Counted from the first letter of the stretch, positions 1 through 7,848 are shown. The stretch: 43,232 nucleotides of DNA from Corynebacterium sp. HMSC27B11 (GCF_001815985.1 NZ_KV823574.1:1-43232); one strand, 5' to 3'. Notes: generated from the sequence alone by a model not told the origin. Program-made: numbers and translations.

Positions 1-47
1 CCTCCAAGATCCCGTCCGCATCCCCTTTTGTCGTTTAACCCCCATTT

Positions 48-78
48 GGTGCACTAGATGGTGCACTAGGCTTAAAAT
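48..78 (+). promoter_or_regulatory. Putative promoter with tandem operator-like repeats
   Basis: The 10-bp unit GGTGCACTAG occurs twice (48-57 and 60-69) with a 2-bp spacer. Its core GTGCAC is palindromic, and a reverse half (TGCACC) follows at 81-86. A good -10 hexamer, TAAAAT, lies at 73-78, so the repeats would overlap the -35 and spacer. This looks like a repressor- or controller-bound promoter, but the regulator is not visible in the window. Confidence 0.4.
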
Positions 79-86
79 CCTGCACC

Positions 87-242
87 ATGTGCGTTGGTGA
101 CACTTCAACAAAACGGCGCATGTTTTTCGGAGAATCCGTTACGAACGCCTTAGAAAACTTCCACCGCTTCGCTAGAATTGTCTTCAAGCGCGAGTTACCA
201 GAGTGCCTATGTATGGGGCACCGGTCTCGCGCATTTTTAGGA
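87..242 (+). CDS. Small hypothetical protein of the integrated element (51 aa)
   Basis: An open frame of 51 codons starts with ATG 8 nt after a TAAAAT -10 hexamer, so it could be read from a leaderless transcript. The product is basic, with aromatic and arginine residues in the middle (FHRFARIVFKRE) and four cysteines. I recognise no domain. No ribosome-binding site is apparent. It precedes the methyltransferase gene by 34 bp in a more A+T-rich stretch. It may be a real small accessory gene, a remnant of a longer gene, or chance; coding status is uncertain. Confidence 0.3.
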
Positions 243-276
243 TGAAGACAGATTCAATAAGCGAGCGTGATGACTG

Positions 277-1416
277 ATGGTGAGGAATACTGACCTGACT
301 GCCGCTAAAGCGGCTAAGAACGATGAGTTTTATACTCAGTGGAACGATATTGAAAACGAGATGCAGGCGTATCTCGAATACGACCCTGACGTGTTCAGAG
401 GCAAGACCGTGCTGCTACCGTGCGACGATCCGGGAGCAAGTAACTTCACCAAGTACTTTGCGCTGAACTTTGAGAAGTTCGGCTTGAAGAAGCTGATCTC
501 CACGTCCTATGCACCCGCATCGAACCCGGCCGTGTCTGAAAAGGGCCAGATGCTGCTGGACTTTGCGTTGGGCGAAGATCAGGACGAGAAGTTCAACGAG
601 GACGACACCTGGCACAAGGGTCGCATTTACGTCCTTGAACAGGGCGCAGATCTCAACGATGACGGCAAACTGAACAAGGAAGATCTCAAGTGGGATTACC
701 TTGAGGGTGATGGCGATTTCCGCTCTGATGAGGTCACAAAACTTCGCGATGAGGCTGACATCGTAGTTACTAACCCACCGTTCTCACTTTTCCGAGAGTT
801 CCTTGCGTGGCTCGTTGAAGGCCAGGTGGAATTCGCAGTCATCGGCAATATGAACGCCGTTACTTACAAAGAAGTTTTCCCGCTTATCAAGGAGAACCGC
901 CTGTGGCTCGGTGCAACACGTGACGGTGGGGGTTCGATGTGGTTCCGTATCCCGGATAACGCGCCTGTGAAGAGCACTGGACAGCGCACTGACCCTGATG
1001 GCACCCGATGGCAAACCATTGGCAGCAGCGCGTGGTTTACCAACATCGAGCACGGCCGACGACACGAGCCGCTTGTTCTTATGACGATGGACGACAACCT
1101 TATCTATGGTCTGAAGGCCATTAGGGATGCGGGGTATCCAAAGTACGATAACTACGATGCGATCGAGGTTCCGAAGGTCCTAGGTATCCCTTCAGATTAT
1201 GACGGGATCATGGGTGTACCCATCACGTTCCTCGGAAAGTACGACCCAGAGCAGTTCGAGATTTTGGGTATTGACTTCCAGGCTAAAACTGGTGAGGTCG
1301 AGGGGCTAGTTGTTGATGAGAGTGCTGAAAAACTTGATCGAGGCTACGTAAACGGCAAAAGGCTTTATTCTAGAATCTTCATCCGCCACCGCCACCCCGA
1401 GACCAAGGAGTCCTAA
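277..1416 (+). CDS. EcoRI-type adenine-specific DNA methyltransferase
   Basis: Predicted to methylate adenine in a specific DNA site using S-adenosylmethionine. The 379-residue protein matches the EcoRI-methylase family (Pfam PF13651) by its pattern: NDEFYTQ near residue 15, an atypical SAM-binding stretch CDDPGASNF near 49-57, the catalytic NPPF motif at 166-169, and later family-like stretches WFTN (about 253) and DGIMGVPITFLG (about 310). ATG at 277 is used; an in-frame GTG follows at once and the ribosome-binding site is weak. The gene is 3 bp from a DUF262–HNH nuclease gene, so the two are probably one operon. Codon use and base composition are more A+T-rich than the chromosome to the right, consistent with transfer. 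The target sequence cannot be deduced. Confidence 0.85.
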   Translation: MVRNTDLTAAKAAKNDEFYTQWNDIENEMQAYLEYDPDVFRGKTVLLPCDDPGASNFTKYFALNFEKFGLKKLISTSYAPASNPAVSEKGQMLLDFALGEDQDEKFNEDDTWHKGRIYVLEQGADLNDDGKLNKEDLKWDYLEGDGDFRSDEVTKLRDEADIVVTNPPFSLFREFLAWLVEGQVEFAVIGNMNAVTYKEVFPLIKENRLWLGATRDGGGSMWFRIPDNAPVKSTGQRTDPDGTRWQTIGSSAWFTNIEHGRRHEPLVLMTMDDNLIYGLKAIRDAGYPKYDNYDAIEVPKVLGIPSDYDGIMGVPITFLGKYDPEQFEILGIDFQAKTGEVEGLVVDESAEKLDRGYVNGKRLYSRIFIRHRHPETKES

Positions 1417-1419
1417 GTC

Positions 1420-2595
1420 ATGGAAGCAAAACTTAACCCCCGAAAGATCCGTGACATCGTTGACGGATTCCACTACAACGAACTTGAAGGCAAGGGGCTG
1501 TACGGTCTAGCTGGCACCCTCACCATCCAGCCGGAATACCAGCGTAACTACATCTACAACGACGGCAAGAAAGACGTTGCCGTCATCGACTCGCTGCTCA
1601 AGGGCTATCCACTAGGCCTGATCTACTTCAATCAGCCCAAGCAGGACGAAGACAAGTTCGAGATCCTTGACGGTCAGCAGCGCATTACCTCCATTGGTCG
1701 CTTCTTCAAGGACCTGTTCGTCGTCAAAGATACCGACGGCAATGAGCAGTATTTCTCGTCGCTGAGCAAGTATCAGCAAGAACAGATCCTTGAGACTGAG
1801 CTGCTGATTTACGACTGCTACGGCACCGAGGCTGAGATCAAGGAGTGGTTCAAGACCATCAACATTGTCGGCGTGCCGCTGACAGCCCAAGAGCTACGTA
1901 ACGCCGTGTACTCAGGGCCGTTTGTCGATGCCGCTAAGAAGGTCTTTTCTAACTCCAGCTCCGCCATCATGTCGAAGTGGGCAAACTTCGTTAAGGGTAA
2001 CCCAGCACGTCAGGAGGTCCTTGAGGTAGCCCTTGACTGGGTCGCCCAGCGCGAAGGTACATCTATCGACAGTTATATGGCCAAGCATCGCGAGGACAGC
2101 GACTGCAACGAACTACAGACCTACTTCGAGGCTGTTATCGACTGGGCAGCGAGCGTGTTCGAGATGAAAGATAACTCCATGCAACGGGTCGCTTGGAACG
2201 CGCTGTATGAGAACTACGGCAGCCAAGCCTATAGTCCAACTGAGATGACAATGGCTGCGGAAGACCTGCTATCAGACCCTCAGGTTAAGACCAAAAAGGG
2301 TATTTACGAGTACCTACTGGGTGGTAAGACGGCCACGCACCTACTCAACGTTCGAGTTTTCACTGAAGCTGTGAAGAAGAAAATCTACAAGCTTCAGACA
2401 CGTGAAGCAGAGCAGAAGGGCATCTCCAACTGTTCCTACTGCGCTATCGGCCACGATGAGAAGAAAGCAAAGATCTGGACGCTTAAGGAGATGGACGCAG
2501 ATCACGTCACCGCGTGGTCCAAGGGCGGTTCAACTGAGGAGAGCAACTGCGAGCTGCTCTGCAAGTCTCACAACCGTGCCAAGGGCAACGCCTAA
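1420..2595 (+). CDS. DUF262 and HNH endonuclease protein, putative restriction nuclease
   Basis: A 391-residue protein with an N-terminal DUF262 (ParB/GmrS-like) domain and a C-terminal HNH nuclease domain. The DUF262 signature is seen as [10 protein letters not shown] at 37-46 and DGQQR at 84-88, the motif associated with nucleotide hydrolysis in GmrSD- and SspE-type proteins. The nuclease part has CSYC at 338-341, DH at 361-362 and a C-terminal N-C-x3-C-x2-H-N pattern at 376-385, a standard zinc-supported HNH fold rather than the DUF1524 nuclease of GmrSD. AAGGAG sits 7 nt before the ATG and overlaps the end of the methyltransferase gene. Inference: the nuclease half of a two-gene modification-linked defence system. 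Whether it cuts unmodified or modified DNA cannot be told. Confidence 0.85.
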   Translation: MEAKLNPRKIRDIVDGFHYNELEGKGLYGLAGTLTIQPEYQRNYIYNDGKKDVAVIDSLLKGYPLGLIYFNQPKQDEDKFEILDGQQRITSIGRFFKDLFVVKDTDGNEQYFSSLSKYQQEQILETELLIYDCYGTEAEIKEWFKTINIVGVPLTAQELRNAVYSGPFVDAAKKVFSNSSSAIMSKWANFVKGNPARQEVLEVALDWVAQREGTSIDSYMAKHREDSDCNELQTYFEAVIDWAASVFEMKDNSMQRVAWNALYENYGSQAYSPTEMTMAAEDLLSDPQVKTKKGIYEYLLGGKTATHLLNVRVFTEAVKKKIYKLQTREAEQKGISNCSYCAIGHDEKKAKIWTLKEMDADHVTAWSKGGSTEESNCELLCKSHNRAKGNA

Positions 2596-2690
2596 GTAAG
2601 GGGGCTGGTTTAGTTCGTTCCTTTTGTTGCCGGGAATGCCTATGTCCGCCAGGCAGTACACCTTTGTATAACACGGCAATGATGATGCCG

Positions 2691-2732
2691 ATACCCCAGA
2701 GGTCGTAGGTTCGAATCCTGCCCCCGCTACTA
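2691..2732 (+). other. 3' fragment of initiator tRNA-Met gene, attachment-site scar
   Basis: This stretch matches the 3' half of actinobacterial tRNA-fMet: the end of the anticodon loop and stem (one mismatch), the variable loop AGGTC, the T-arm GTAGG-TTCGAAT-CCTGC, and the acceptor strand CCCCCGCTA followed by CTA. The 5' half (acceptor, D-arm and anticodon) is absent; preceding bases do not fold into a tRNA. Such a fragment directly after an A+T-richer accessory segment is the classic distal attachment repeat left by a tRNA-integrating element. The intact gene should lie left of the window. Confidence 0.75.
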
Positions 2733-2737
2733 AGAGC

Positions 2738-2771
2738 AAGGCCCCCTCACTGGAAACGGTGAGGGGGCCTT
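2738..2771 (+). terminator. Strong hairpin terminator after the tRNA fragment
   Basis: A perfect 13-bp stem (2738-2750 with 2759-2771) and an 8-nt loop. It would originally have ended the tRNA-fMet transcript and now follows the scar. The T-run is short. Confidence 0.65.
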
Positions 2772-2814
2772 CGTCATGTCCGTATGATTCAGTGTCGGCT
2801 GTTAACCTTTCACT

Positions 2815-3207
2815 ATGGGCGCTAAAACAACTCTTGGAAGGTTGCTCGCAGGTGCTGTGGGCATCCCGGTGCTCACGGTGCTGATCAGTTTCATTATCAA
2901 TGACCCGAATTCGGCGTGGAGTGTCACAGATGCGCTCATTATGGCGGTGGGGGCGTCGCTGACAACAGTGTGGGTTGCTGCTCTGGGTGGGTACCATTTC
3001 TTGCGGTCGCGCAGGGCTCCAGCGAGAGGCACCGTCTTGGCTTGGGCCGGGGTGGGCTGCGCGATGCTGCTCCTTGGTTTTGGTTCGACGGCTCTTTATG
3101 CATGGGAAGAAGTCGCGGCAGGGCAAGCGCTGCCCATCATTAACCTCTTTATCTTGCTTATCCCGCTCGGCATTATCGCGGTAGCCGTTGCTTTTTCGCG
3201 GTCCTGA
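2815..3207 (+). CDS. Small hypothetical membrane protein
   Basis: A 130-residue protein with about four hydrophobic segments: roughly residues 9-28, 38-60, 73-95 and 105-127. Basic loops lie near residues 63-70 (FLRSRRAPAR), which favours a cytoplasmic placement there. I recognise no family. The start is the first ATG; no clear ribosome-binding site precedes it. It is the first chromosomal gene right of the integration scar and is separated by 82 bp from the flavoprotein gene that follows. Function unknown. Confidence 0.6.
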   Translation: MGAKTTLGRLLAGAVGIPVLTVLISFIINDPNSAWSVTDALIMAVGASLTTVWVAALGGYHFLRSRRAPARGTVLAWAGVGCAMLLLGFGSTALYAWEEVAAGQALPIINLFILLIPLGIIAVAVAFSRS

Positions 3208-3289
3208 GTCGGGGCGTTGGGGGGCTCTCAAGCCAGAGCTGGCGATCAGCGCCACGGCACGAAACGCAAAACAGTGCCAGAATGGAAGC

Positions 3290-3712
3290 ATGGCTGATTT
3301 TGAGAACCCCATTGAGGTCCTGAAGGAAGACGAGGCCCTGGAGCTGATGGGCAACCAGCAGCTCGGTCGCCTGGTCGTTCGCATCAAGGATGACTTCGAC
3401 ATCTACCCGTTGAACTACGTGGTGAACGAAGGAAAGATCTACTTCCGCACCGCGGAGGGCTCCAAGCTGTTCACCGTGTCCATCAACGAGCGGGTGCTCT
3501 TCGAAGCCGATGACCACACCGAGGACAAGGCATGGTCCGTCATCGTCAAGGGAAGCGCTCGCATCCTGCAGAAGACGGACGAGATCCAGAAGGCCGACGA
3601 GCTGCCGCTGAAGCCGTGGCTGCCGACCCTGAAGTACAACTACGTGGAGATCACCCCTGAGGAGATCTCCGGCCGACGCTTCCAGCTCGGCGAGGAGCCG
3701 GAGCGCTACTAG
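3290..3712 (+). CDS. Pyridoxamine 5'-phosphate oxidase-family flavoprotein
   Basis: A 140-residue protein of the PNPOx-like split-barrel fold (Pfam Pyridox_ox_2 type). Seen: an N-terminal helix with EALELM, then a typical LGRLVVRIKDDFDIYPLNYV strand pair, GKIYFRTAEGSKL, VLFEAD and a WSVIVKGSARIL strand. Family members bind FMN or F420 as small single-domain proteins; the reaction here is unknown. ATG 3290 is chosen because the family alignment starts here and a CAGAAT hexamer lies 6 nt upstream, suggesting a leaderless message. The open frame continues upstream to 3188, but that part is not protein-like. Confidence 0.8.
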   Translation: MADFENPIEVLKEDEALELMGNQQLGRLVVRIKDDFDIYPLNYVVNEGKIYFRTAEGSKLFTVSINERVLFEADDHTEDKAWSVIVKGSARILQKTDEIQKADELPLKPWLPTLKYNYVEITPEEISGRRFQLGEEPERY

Positions 3713-3722
3713 CCCCAGCAAT

Positions 3723-3766
3723 AATCCCCCATCCAGTGAGTGCCAGCACTGACCGGATGGGGGATT
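3723..3766. terminator. Bidirectional hairpin between convergent genes
   Basis: A 12-bp stem (AATCCCCCATCC at 3723-3734 with its complement at 3755-3766) and an inner AGTG/CACT pairing. It lies between the flavoprotein gene and the convergent AI-2E permease gene and can serve both strands. Confidence 0.7.
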
Positions 3767-3840
3767 AACTTTGCCCAGCTGGGCTGAGGTGGGAGCGCCA
3801 GGGAGCAAGGAGCGTGCGCTTCTTCGGGAAGGGGAGGGGG

Positions 3841-5106
3841 CTACTCGCGGGGATCGGTGCTGTTGGTTGAAGCAGTGGACTCGGTACCTTTAGCGGCCTT
3901 GGCATCTTTCGCGGCATCGCCAGCCGCAGGCTCCCCAGCGGCATCCTCGCCCTTCGGGTCGGTCAGCCCCCTCGCGGTCCCGGGTTTCCGCAGCTCATAG
4001 GCCTCGCCGAGTGCCGGGAACATGTCATTGCCGCGCAGGTAGCGCACCACCGAGTTCACCAGTGCGGCCACCGGCACCGCGAACACCGCGCCCGCCAGGC
4101 CGAAGAGGTACGTGCCCGCGGCCACGACCACGATCACCGCGAGCGGGTGCAGTGCCACCGCGTGCCCCATCAGGAAGGGCTGCAGCACGTGGGTCTCAAT
4201 CTGGTGCACAGCCGTCACGATGATCACCATGACGATCGCGGTGAACACGCCCTGGTCCACCAGGCCGATCAGCGCCGGCACCGCGCCGGAAATCAGCGCG
4301 CCCACGATCGGGACGAAGGAAGCGATGAAGACCAGCACCGAAATCGGAATCGCGAACGGCACCTTCATCACCCAGCAGCCAATACCCACCGAGACCGCGT
4401 TCAACGCGGCGACCAACACCTGAACGTGGGCGAACGTCCCTAGCGAGACCCAACCGCGGCGGAAAGCCTCATCCATCGGCACCTGGGAGGCCCGGGGAGC
4501 CAGGGACACCAGCCACAGCCAGATGCGCCGGCCCTCATAGAGGAAGAAGAACAGGGTGATCAGGAAGATCAGCAGGGCCGCCCCCGAGTTGACCGCCGTT
4601 GTGCCCGTGCGCACCGCACCGTCCGCGATGGTTTTGGAGTTCTCGGACAGCGCGCCCTGCACGTGGCTAACCATTTCGGAGAGCTTCGCCTGCGTGAGCT
4701 TAAATGGGCCGTTCTCCAGCCAATCAACGATCTGATTCACGCCCTGCCGGGCGGAATCCCGCATCGCCGGCACCCCAGAGATCAGCTGGGTCGTGAACAG
4801 CGTTATGCCCGCCGAGATGAGCCCGATCAGCCCCAGAACCGTCAGCAAAGACGCCAGAGAGCGGGGGAGGCGTAGCTTGACGTCGAGAAAATTAACGATC
4901 GGGGTGAGCATCGCGGAAAACAGCACCGCGATGGCCAGCGGCGCCACAACCACCGCGAGCTTCTCCACCAACCGGGCGCCGACGATCGCCCCGCCCGCGA
5001 TCAGCAGCAGGCATGCGCTCCACCAGGCGGCGAGCACCAGCCCGTACGGCAGGTGAGCGCGAGAGGGCAGAATCCGCTGCCTCTGCTCGGGGATAGTTTT
5101 AGCCAT
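3841..5106 (-). CDS. AI-2E family transporter (PerM/TqsA-like permease)
   Basis: A 421-residue polytopic membrane protein of the AI-2E transport family (PF01594). About seven to eight hydrophobic segments are visible, starting near residue 20. The family core is clear: FVPIVGALISGAVPALIG in the middle and a QIETHVLQPFLMGHAVALHP block after it. The long hydrophilic loop (about 115-180) between the N-terminal membrane pair and the core is typical. The C-terminal 45 residues are a disordered Ala/Lys/Asp/Thr-rich tail. Family members export small molecules or act as Na+/H+ antiporters; the substrate is unknown. TATTAT (plus strand 5114-5119) is 7 nt before the ATG, suggesting leaderless expression. 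Confidence 0.85.
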   Translation of the reverse strand: MAKTIPEQRQRILPSRAHLPYGLVLAAWWSACLLLIAGGAIVGARLVEKLAVVVAPLAIAVLFSAMLTPIVNFLDVKLRLPRSLASLLTVLGLIGLISAGITLFTTQLISGVPAMRDSARQGVNQIVDWLENGPFKLTQAKLSEMVSHVQGALSENSKTIADGAVRTGTTAVNSGAALLIFLITLFFFLYEGRRIWLWLVSLAPRASQVPMDEAFRRGWVSLGTFAHVQVLVAALNAVSVGIGCWVMKVPFAIPISVLVFIASFVPIVGALISGAVPALIGLVDQGVFTAIVMVIIVTAVHQIETHVLQPFLMGHAVALHPLAVIVVVAAGTYLFGLAGAVFAVPVAALVNSVVRYLRGNDMFPALGEAYELRKPGTARGLTDPKGEDAAGEPAAGDAAKDAKAAKGTESTASTNSTDPRE

Positions 5107-5113
5107 GTATCAA

Positions 5114-5119
5114 ATAATA
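5114..5119 (-). promoter_or_regulatory. -10 element of the AI-2E transporter gene
   Basis: Minus-strand TATTAT ends 7 nt before the ATG, the spacing expected of a leaderless transcript. Confidence 0.5.
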
Positions 5120-5143
5120 AGCCCGCGGGCGGCCTGCCACCCA

Positions 5144-5165
5144 CCCTGCTGCAAGAAAAGCAGGG
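5144..5165 (-). terminator. Hairpin after the manganese transporter operon
   Basis: A 7-bp stem CCCTGCT/AGCAGGG with an 8-nt loop between the end of the permease–binding protein gene and the next minus-strand gene. No strong T-run follows, so termination may be partial. Confidence 0.4.
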
Positions 5166-5219
5166 GGGGGAATGCGACCGGGGAAGCCCAACGCATGTGG
5201 GGCCTCGAGCATTCGCGTT

Positions 5220-6986
5220 TTAGCGCTTCAGCCCCGCGATCATGGTCTTCAAGTTGCTGCGCAGGAAATCCTCGTAGGTTCCCGCGACCGTGCCCGGCTT
5301 GCCGAGCTCATCGGAGTGCAGTGGCTCGTCGAAGATCGGAATCCCGGCCTCCTTCGAGACGGTCTTCATGGGGCGCGTATCCACGTTCGACTCCACGAAC
5401 AGGTGCTTCGGGCGCTTGTCCTTCAGCTGGCGCACGAGGTGGCCGATCTGCGCGGGGGAGCCGTTTTCATCCGTGTCGATCTGCCAGATATACAGCTGCT
5501 CCATGCCGTAGGTGTCGACCATGTATTGGAAGGCATGTTCACTGGCCACGAGCACACGATCCTCCTTCGGCAGCGCACCGATCTGCTCGCGGTAGTCGGC
5601 GTCGATGCTCTCCAGCATGGCCTTGTACTCCGCCCCCTTCTCCTCGATGTGATCGGCGCGCTCGGGCAGGGCCTCGGCCAGCGCCGCGGTCACGTTTTCG
5701 GCCATCGCGATGCCGACGGTCGGGTCCAGGAAGGCGTGCGGGTTGATCTCCTGATTGCCCTTTTCGTCCTTGAGGTACTTCGGTTCCACGCCCTTGGTGG
5801 TCTCGACCATCTGGGAATCGTCCAGGCCCGCGGTGTTCTTCAGTTTCGCGAGCCAGCCGTGCTCACCGCCCTCGAGGTTCAGCCCGTTGTAGAACAGCAG
5901 GTCGGCGTCGCTCGTCGCATCCAGGTCCGCGGGCAGGGGGTCGTAGTCGTGCGGGTCCGTGCCGGTCGGCACGAGGTTATGGACGTTCACCGCCTCGCCG
6001 CCGATCTCCTCCACCAGGTCCGCCAGCAGCGTGAAGGTGGTGACGACGTTCAGCTGCTCACCGTCTGCCTTCTCCTCCGTCGAGAAGGTCACAGCCCCGA
6101 ACACGAGGGCACCGCCCACCAGGAGGGCCAACAGCGCGGCCAGTGGCTTATTGCCCAGCGAGCGAGCAATCAGTCCCTTGCCTGGCGCGAAGAGGAAAGC
6201 CAGCAGGAACAGCGCGCTGGCGGTCAGCACGATCGTGACACCGGAGGACACGTTGTAGCTATAGCTCAGGAACAGCCCCACTACGGAGCTGAGAGCCGAG
6301 ATCGCCACTGAAAGCCCGATCATCACTCCCAGCCGGTTCGTCAGCAGGTACGCCGCCGACGCCGGAGTGATCAGCAGGGAGACCACCAGGATCACGCCCA
6401 CCGTCTGCAGGGAAATGACCGTCACCAGCGTGAGCACCACCATCAGTCCGTAGTGGATTGCCCGCACGGGCACGCCAGCCGACTGCGCCATGATGGGGTC
6501 GAAGGTGCTGAGCTTGAGCTCCTTGTAAAAGACCAGCGTGAGAATCAGCACGGCAGCGGCAATACCGATCGAGAGGTTGCGGTCGGCGTCCTGAACGGTC
6601 AGGACGTTGCCGAAAAGGATCTCCGTCAGATCCGTCGCCGTCTGTGCTTTCGCCATGAGCAGCACGCCGATCGCGAAGAAGGTGGAAAAGACGATGCCGA
6701 TCGCCGAATCATTCTTCACCGTGGAGCGTTCGCTAATCAGCCCGATCGCCAGTGTGGCGAGTAGGCCCGCGACCACCGCCCCGAGGAAGAGGTTCGTGCC
6801 GAGCAGGTAGGAGGCCGCGACCCCCGGTAATACGGCGTGCGAGATGGCGTCGCCGATCAGGGCCATGCCGCGCAGCACGATGAAGCTGCCGACGATGCCG
6901 CAGGCCACGCCCACGATCACCGAGGTGATCAGCGCTTTTTGCAGGTAGCCGTGGCTGAGTAGTGAGTCGAGGAACTCCGCGATCAT
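5220..6986 (-). CDS. Manganese ABC transporter permease fused to solute-binding protein
   Basis: One 588-residue polypeptide joins two usually separate subunits. Residues 1-275 are an ABC-3 family permease (PF00950) with the family stretches RGMALIGDAISHAVLPG (39-55) and VGVILVVSLLITPASAAYLL (196-215). Residues 281-300 form one more hydrophobic segment, and 311-588 are a ZnuA/PsaA-type solute-binding domain (PF01297). By alignment to PsaA the metal ligands are H346 (DPHDYDP), H417 (NPHAF), E483 (ASEHAF) and D536 (NVDTRPMKTV). Glu at the third position is typical of Mn-binding members; Zn-binding ZnuA has His there. The ATG overlaps the ATPase stop as ATGA, with GGAGGAG upstream, so translation is coupled. 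The frame is open far upstream, but that part is not protein-like. The final hydrophobic segment replaces a lipoprotein signal. Confidence 0.85.
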   Translation of the reverse strand: MIAEFLDSLLSHGYLQKALITSVIVGVACGIVGSFIVLRGMALIGDAISHAVLPGVAASYLLGTNLFLGAVVAGLLATLAIGLISERSTVKNDSAIGIVFSTFFAIGVLLMAKAQTATDLTEILFGNVLTVQDADRNLSIGIAAAVLILTLVFYKELKLSTFDPIMAQSAGVPVRAIHYGLMVVLTLVTVISLQTVGVILVVSLLITPASAAYLLTNRLGVMIGLSVAISALSSVVGLFLSYSYNVSSGVTIVLTASALFLLAFLFAPGKGLIARSLGNKPLAALLALLVGGALVFGAVTFSTEEKADGEQLNVVTTFTLLADLVEEIGGEAVNVHNLVPTGTDPHDYDPLPADLDATSDADLLFYNGLNLEGGEHGWLAKLKNTAGLDDSQMVETTKGVEPKYLKDEKGNQEINPHAFLDPTVGIAMAENVTAALAEALPERADHIEEKGAEYKAMLESIDADYREQIGALPKEDRVLVASEHAFQYMVDTYGMEQLYIWQIDTDENGSPAQIGHLVRQLKDKRPKHLFVESNVDTRPMKTVSKEAGIPIFDEPLHSDELGKPGTVAGTYEDFLRSNLKTMIAGLKR

Positions 6987-7792
6987 GCTGTCTCCTCCTG
7001 AAGGGCTGCCTGCCGTGGCGTGGGGTGGGCTGGTGCTGACGGCTCGCGGATGACGAGCGCGCCGAAGGCTTTCTGCAGCACGTCGGGGACGAAGACCTCC
7101 TCGGTGGGGCCCGCCGCGACGAGCTCGCCGTTGAGGACGATGAGGTCGTCGTAGTAGTCGCGCACCGTGTTCATGTCGTGGTGCACGACGACGACGTGCT
7201 TGCCCGCGTCCGCCATCTGCCGCAGCAGGGTCACGATCGTCTTCTCGCTGGGGACGTCGATGCCGACGAAGGGCTCGTCCAGGAAGATGAACTTCGCGTC
7301 CTGGACGATGGCGCGGGCAAAGAGGACGCGCTGGAACTGTCCGCCCGAGAGTTCGCTGATGTGGCGGTGGCGGAAGTCCCACATGTCGACGTCCTTGAGA
7401 GCCTGGGTGGCTGCCTTGCGCTCGGCCTTGCCGGGGCGGTGGAAGAGCCCCAGGCGCGGGTAAGTGCCCATCAGGACGGTGTCGAAGACGCTGGTGGGGA
7501 AGTTGCGGTCGAGGTCAGAGCGCTGCTCGATATACGCGATTGCGCGGCGCTGCTCGGCGGGGGCCTTGCCGTCGAGGGTGACGGGGTAGTCGGCAGGGGT
7601 GCCGGTGGTGCTTGTGCCGTGGACGTGACGCTTGTCCAGGATCTGAAGCATCGCCTTCATGAGGGTGGATTTGCCCGAGCCATTGGGGCCGATGATGCCG
7701 TGCATGCCGGGGGAGTCGAGGGTGAAGCTGATGTTCCGAATCGCGGTGTTCGCGCCGTAGCTCACGCTCAAGTTCTGGACGCTAATACTCAT
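6983..7792 (-). CDS. Manganese ABC transporter ATP-binding protein
   Basis: A 269-residue ABC ATPase. Walker A is GPNGSGKST near residue 36, the signature is LSGGQFQR near 150, Walker B is FIFLDEP near 170, and the switch histidine is in VVVVHHDMN. It energises the permease–binding protein fusion encoded downstream; both genes form a translationally coupled operon. ATG 7792 is preferred: TATTCT lies 8 nt upstream with TTGGTG 18 bp further up. A TTG three codons earlier is an alternative. The palindrome at 7829-7848 abuts the -35, so expression is probably repressed by a metal-dependent regulator. Mn specificity is inferred from the operator and the binding-domain ligands. Confidence 0.88.
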   Translation of the reverse strand: MSISVQNLSVSYGANTAIRNISFTLDSPGMHGIIGPNGSGKSTLMKAMLQILDKRHVHGTSTTGTPADYPVTLDGKAPAEQRRAIAYIEQRSDLDRNFPTSVFDTVLMGTYPRLGLFHRPGKAERKAATQALKDVDMWDFRHRHISELSGGQFQRVLFARAIVQDAKFIFLDEPFVGIDVPSEKTIVTLLRQMADAGKHVVVVHHDMNTVRDYYDDLIVLNGELVAAGPTEEVFVPDVLQKAFGALVIREPSAPAHPTPRQAALQEETA

Positions 7793-7828
7793 GACAGCCA
7801 AGAATAGTGTTCAGTTCAATGAATCACC

Positions 7829-7848
7829 AAGTTCAATGTATTGAACTT
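7829..7848. promoter_or_regulatory. MntR-like operator of the manganese transporter operon
   Basis: AAGTTCAATGTATTGAACTT has perfect 8-bp arms around TGTA. It carries the GTTCAATG-NN-TTGAAC core that I recall as the C. glutamicum MntR motif (TGTTCAATGCGTTGAACA). It touches the minus-strand -35 (TTGGTG). A second half-site GTTCAATG lies at 7814-7821, inside the promoter spacer. Inference: Mn-MntR represses the operon. Confidence 0.7.

Noticed and set aside
2691..2732. Complete tRNA gene
   Set aside because: Only the 3' half matches; no 5' acceptor strand, D-arm or anticodon precedes it.
2530..3402. 290-codon minus-strand frame across the integration scar
   Set aside because: It runs antisense through the HNH gene end, the tRNA fragment, the terminator and two plus-strand genes; it has no domain.
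6987..7382. N-terminal extension of the permease–binding protein frame
   Set aside because: These codons overlap the ATPase gene in another frame and give an Arg/Pro-rich product; the ATG at 6986 with GGAGGAG is the real start.
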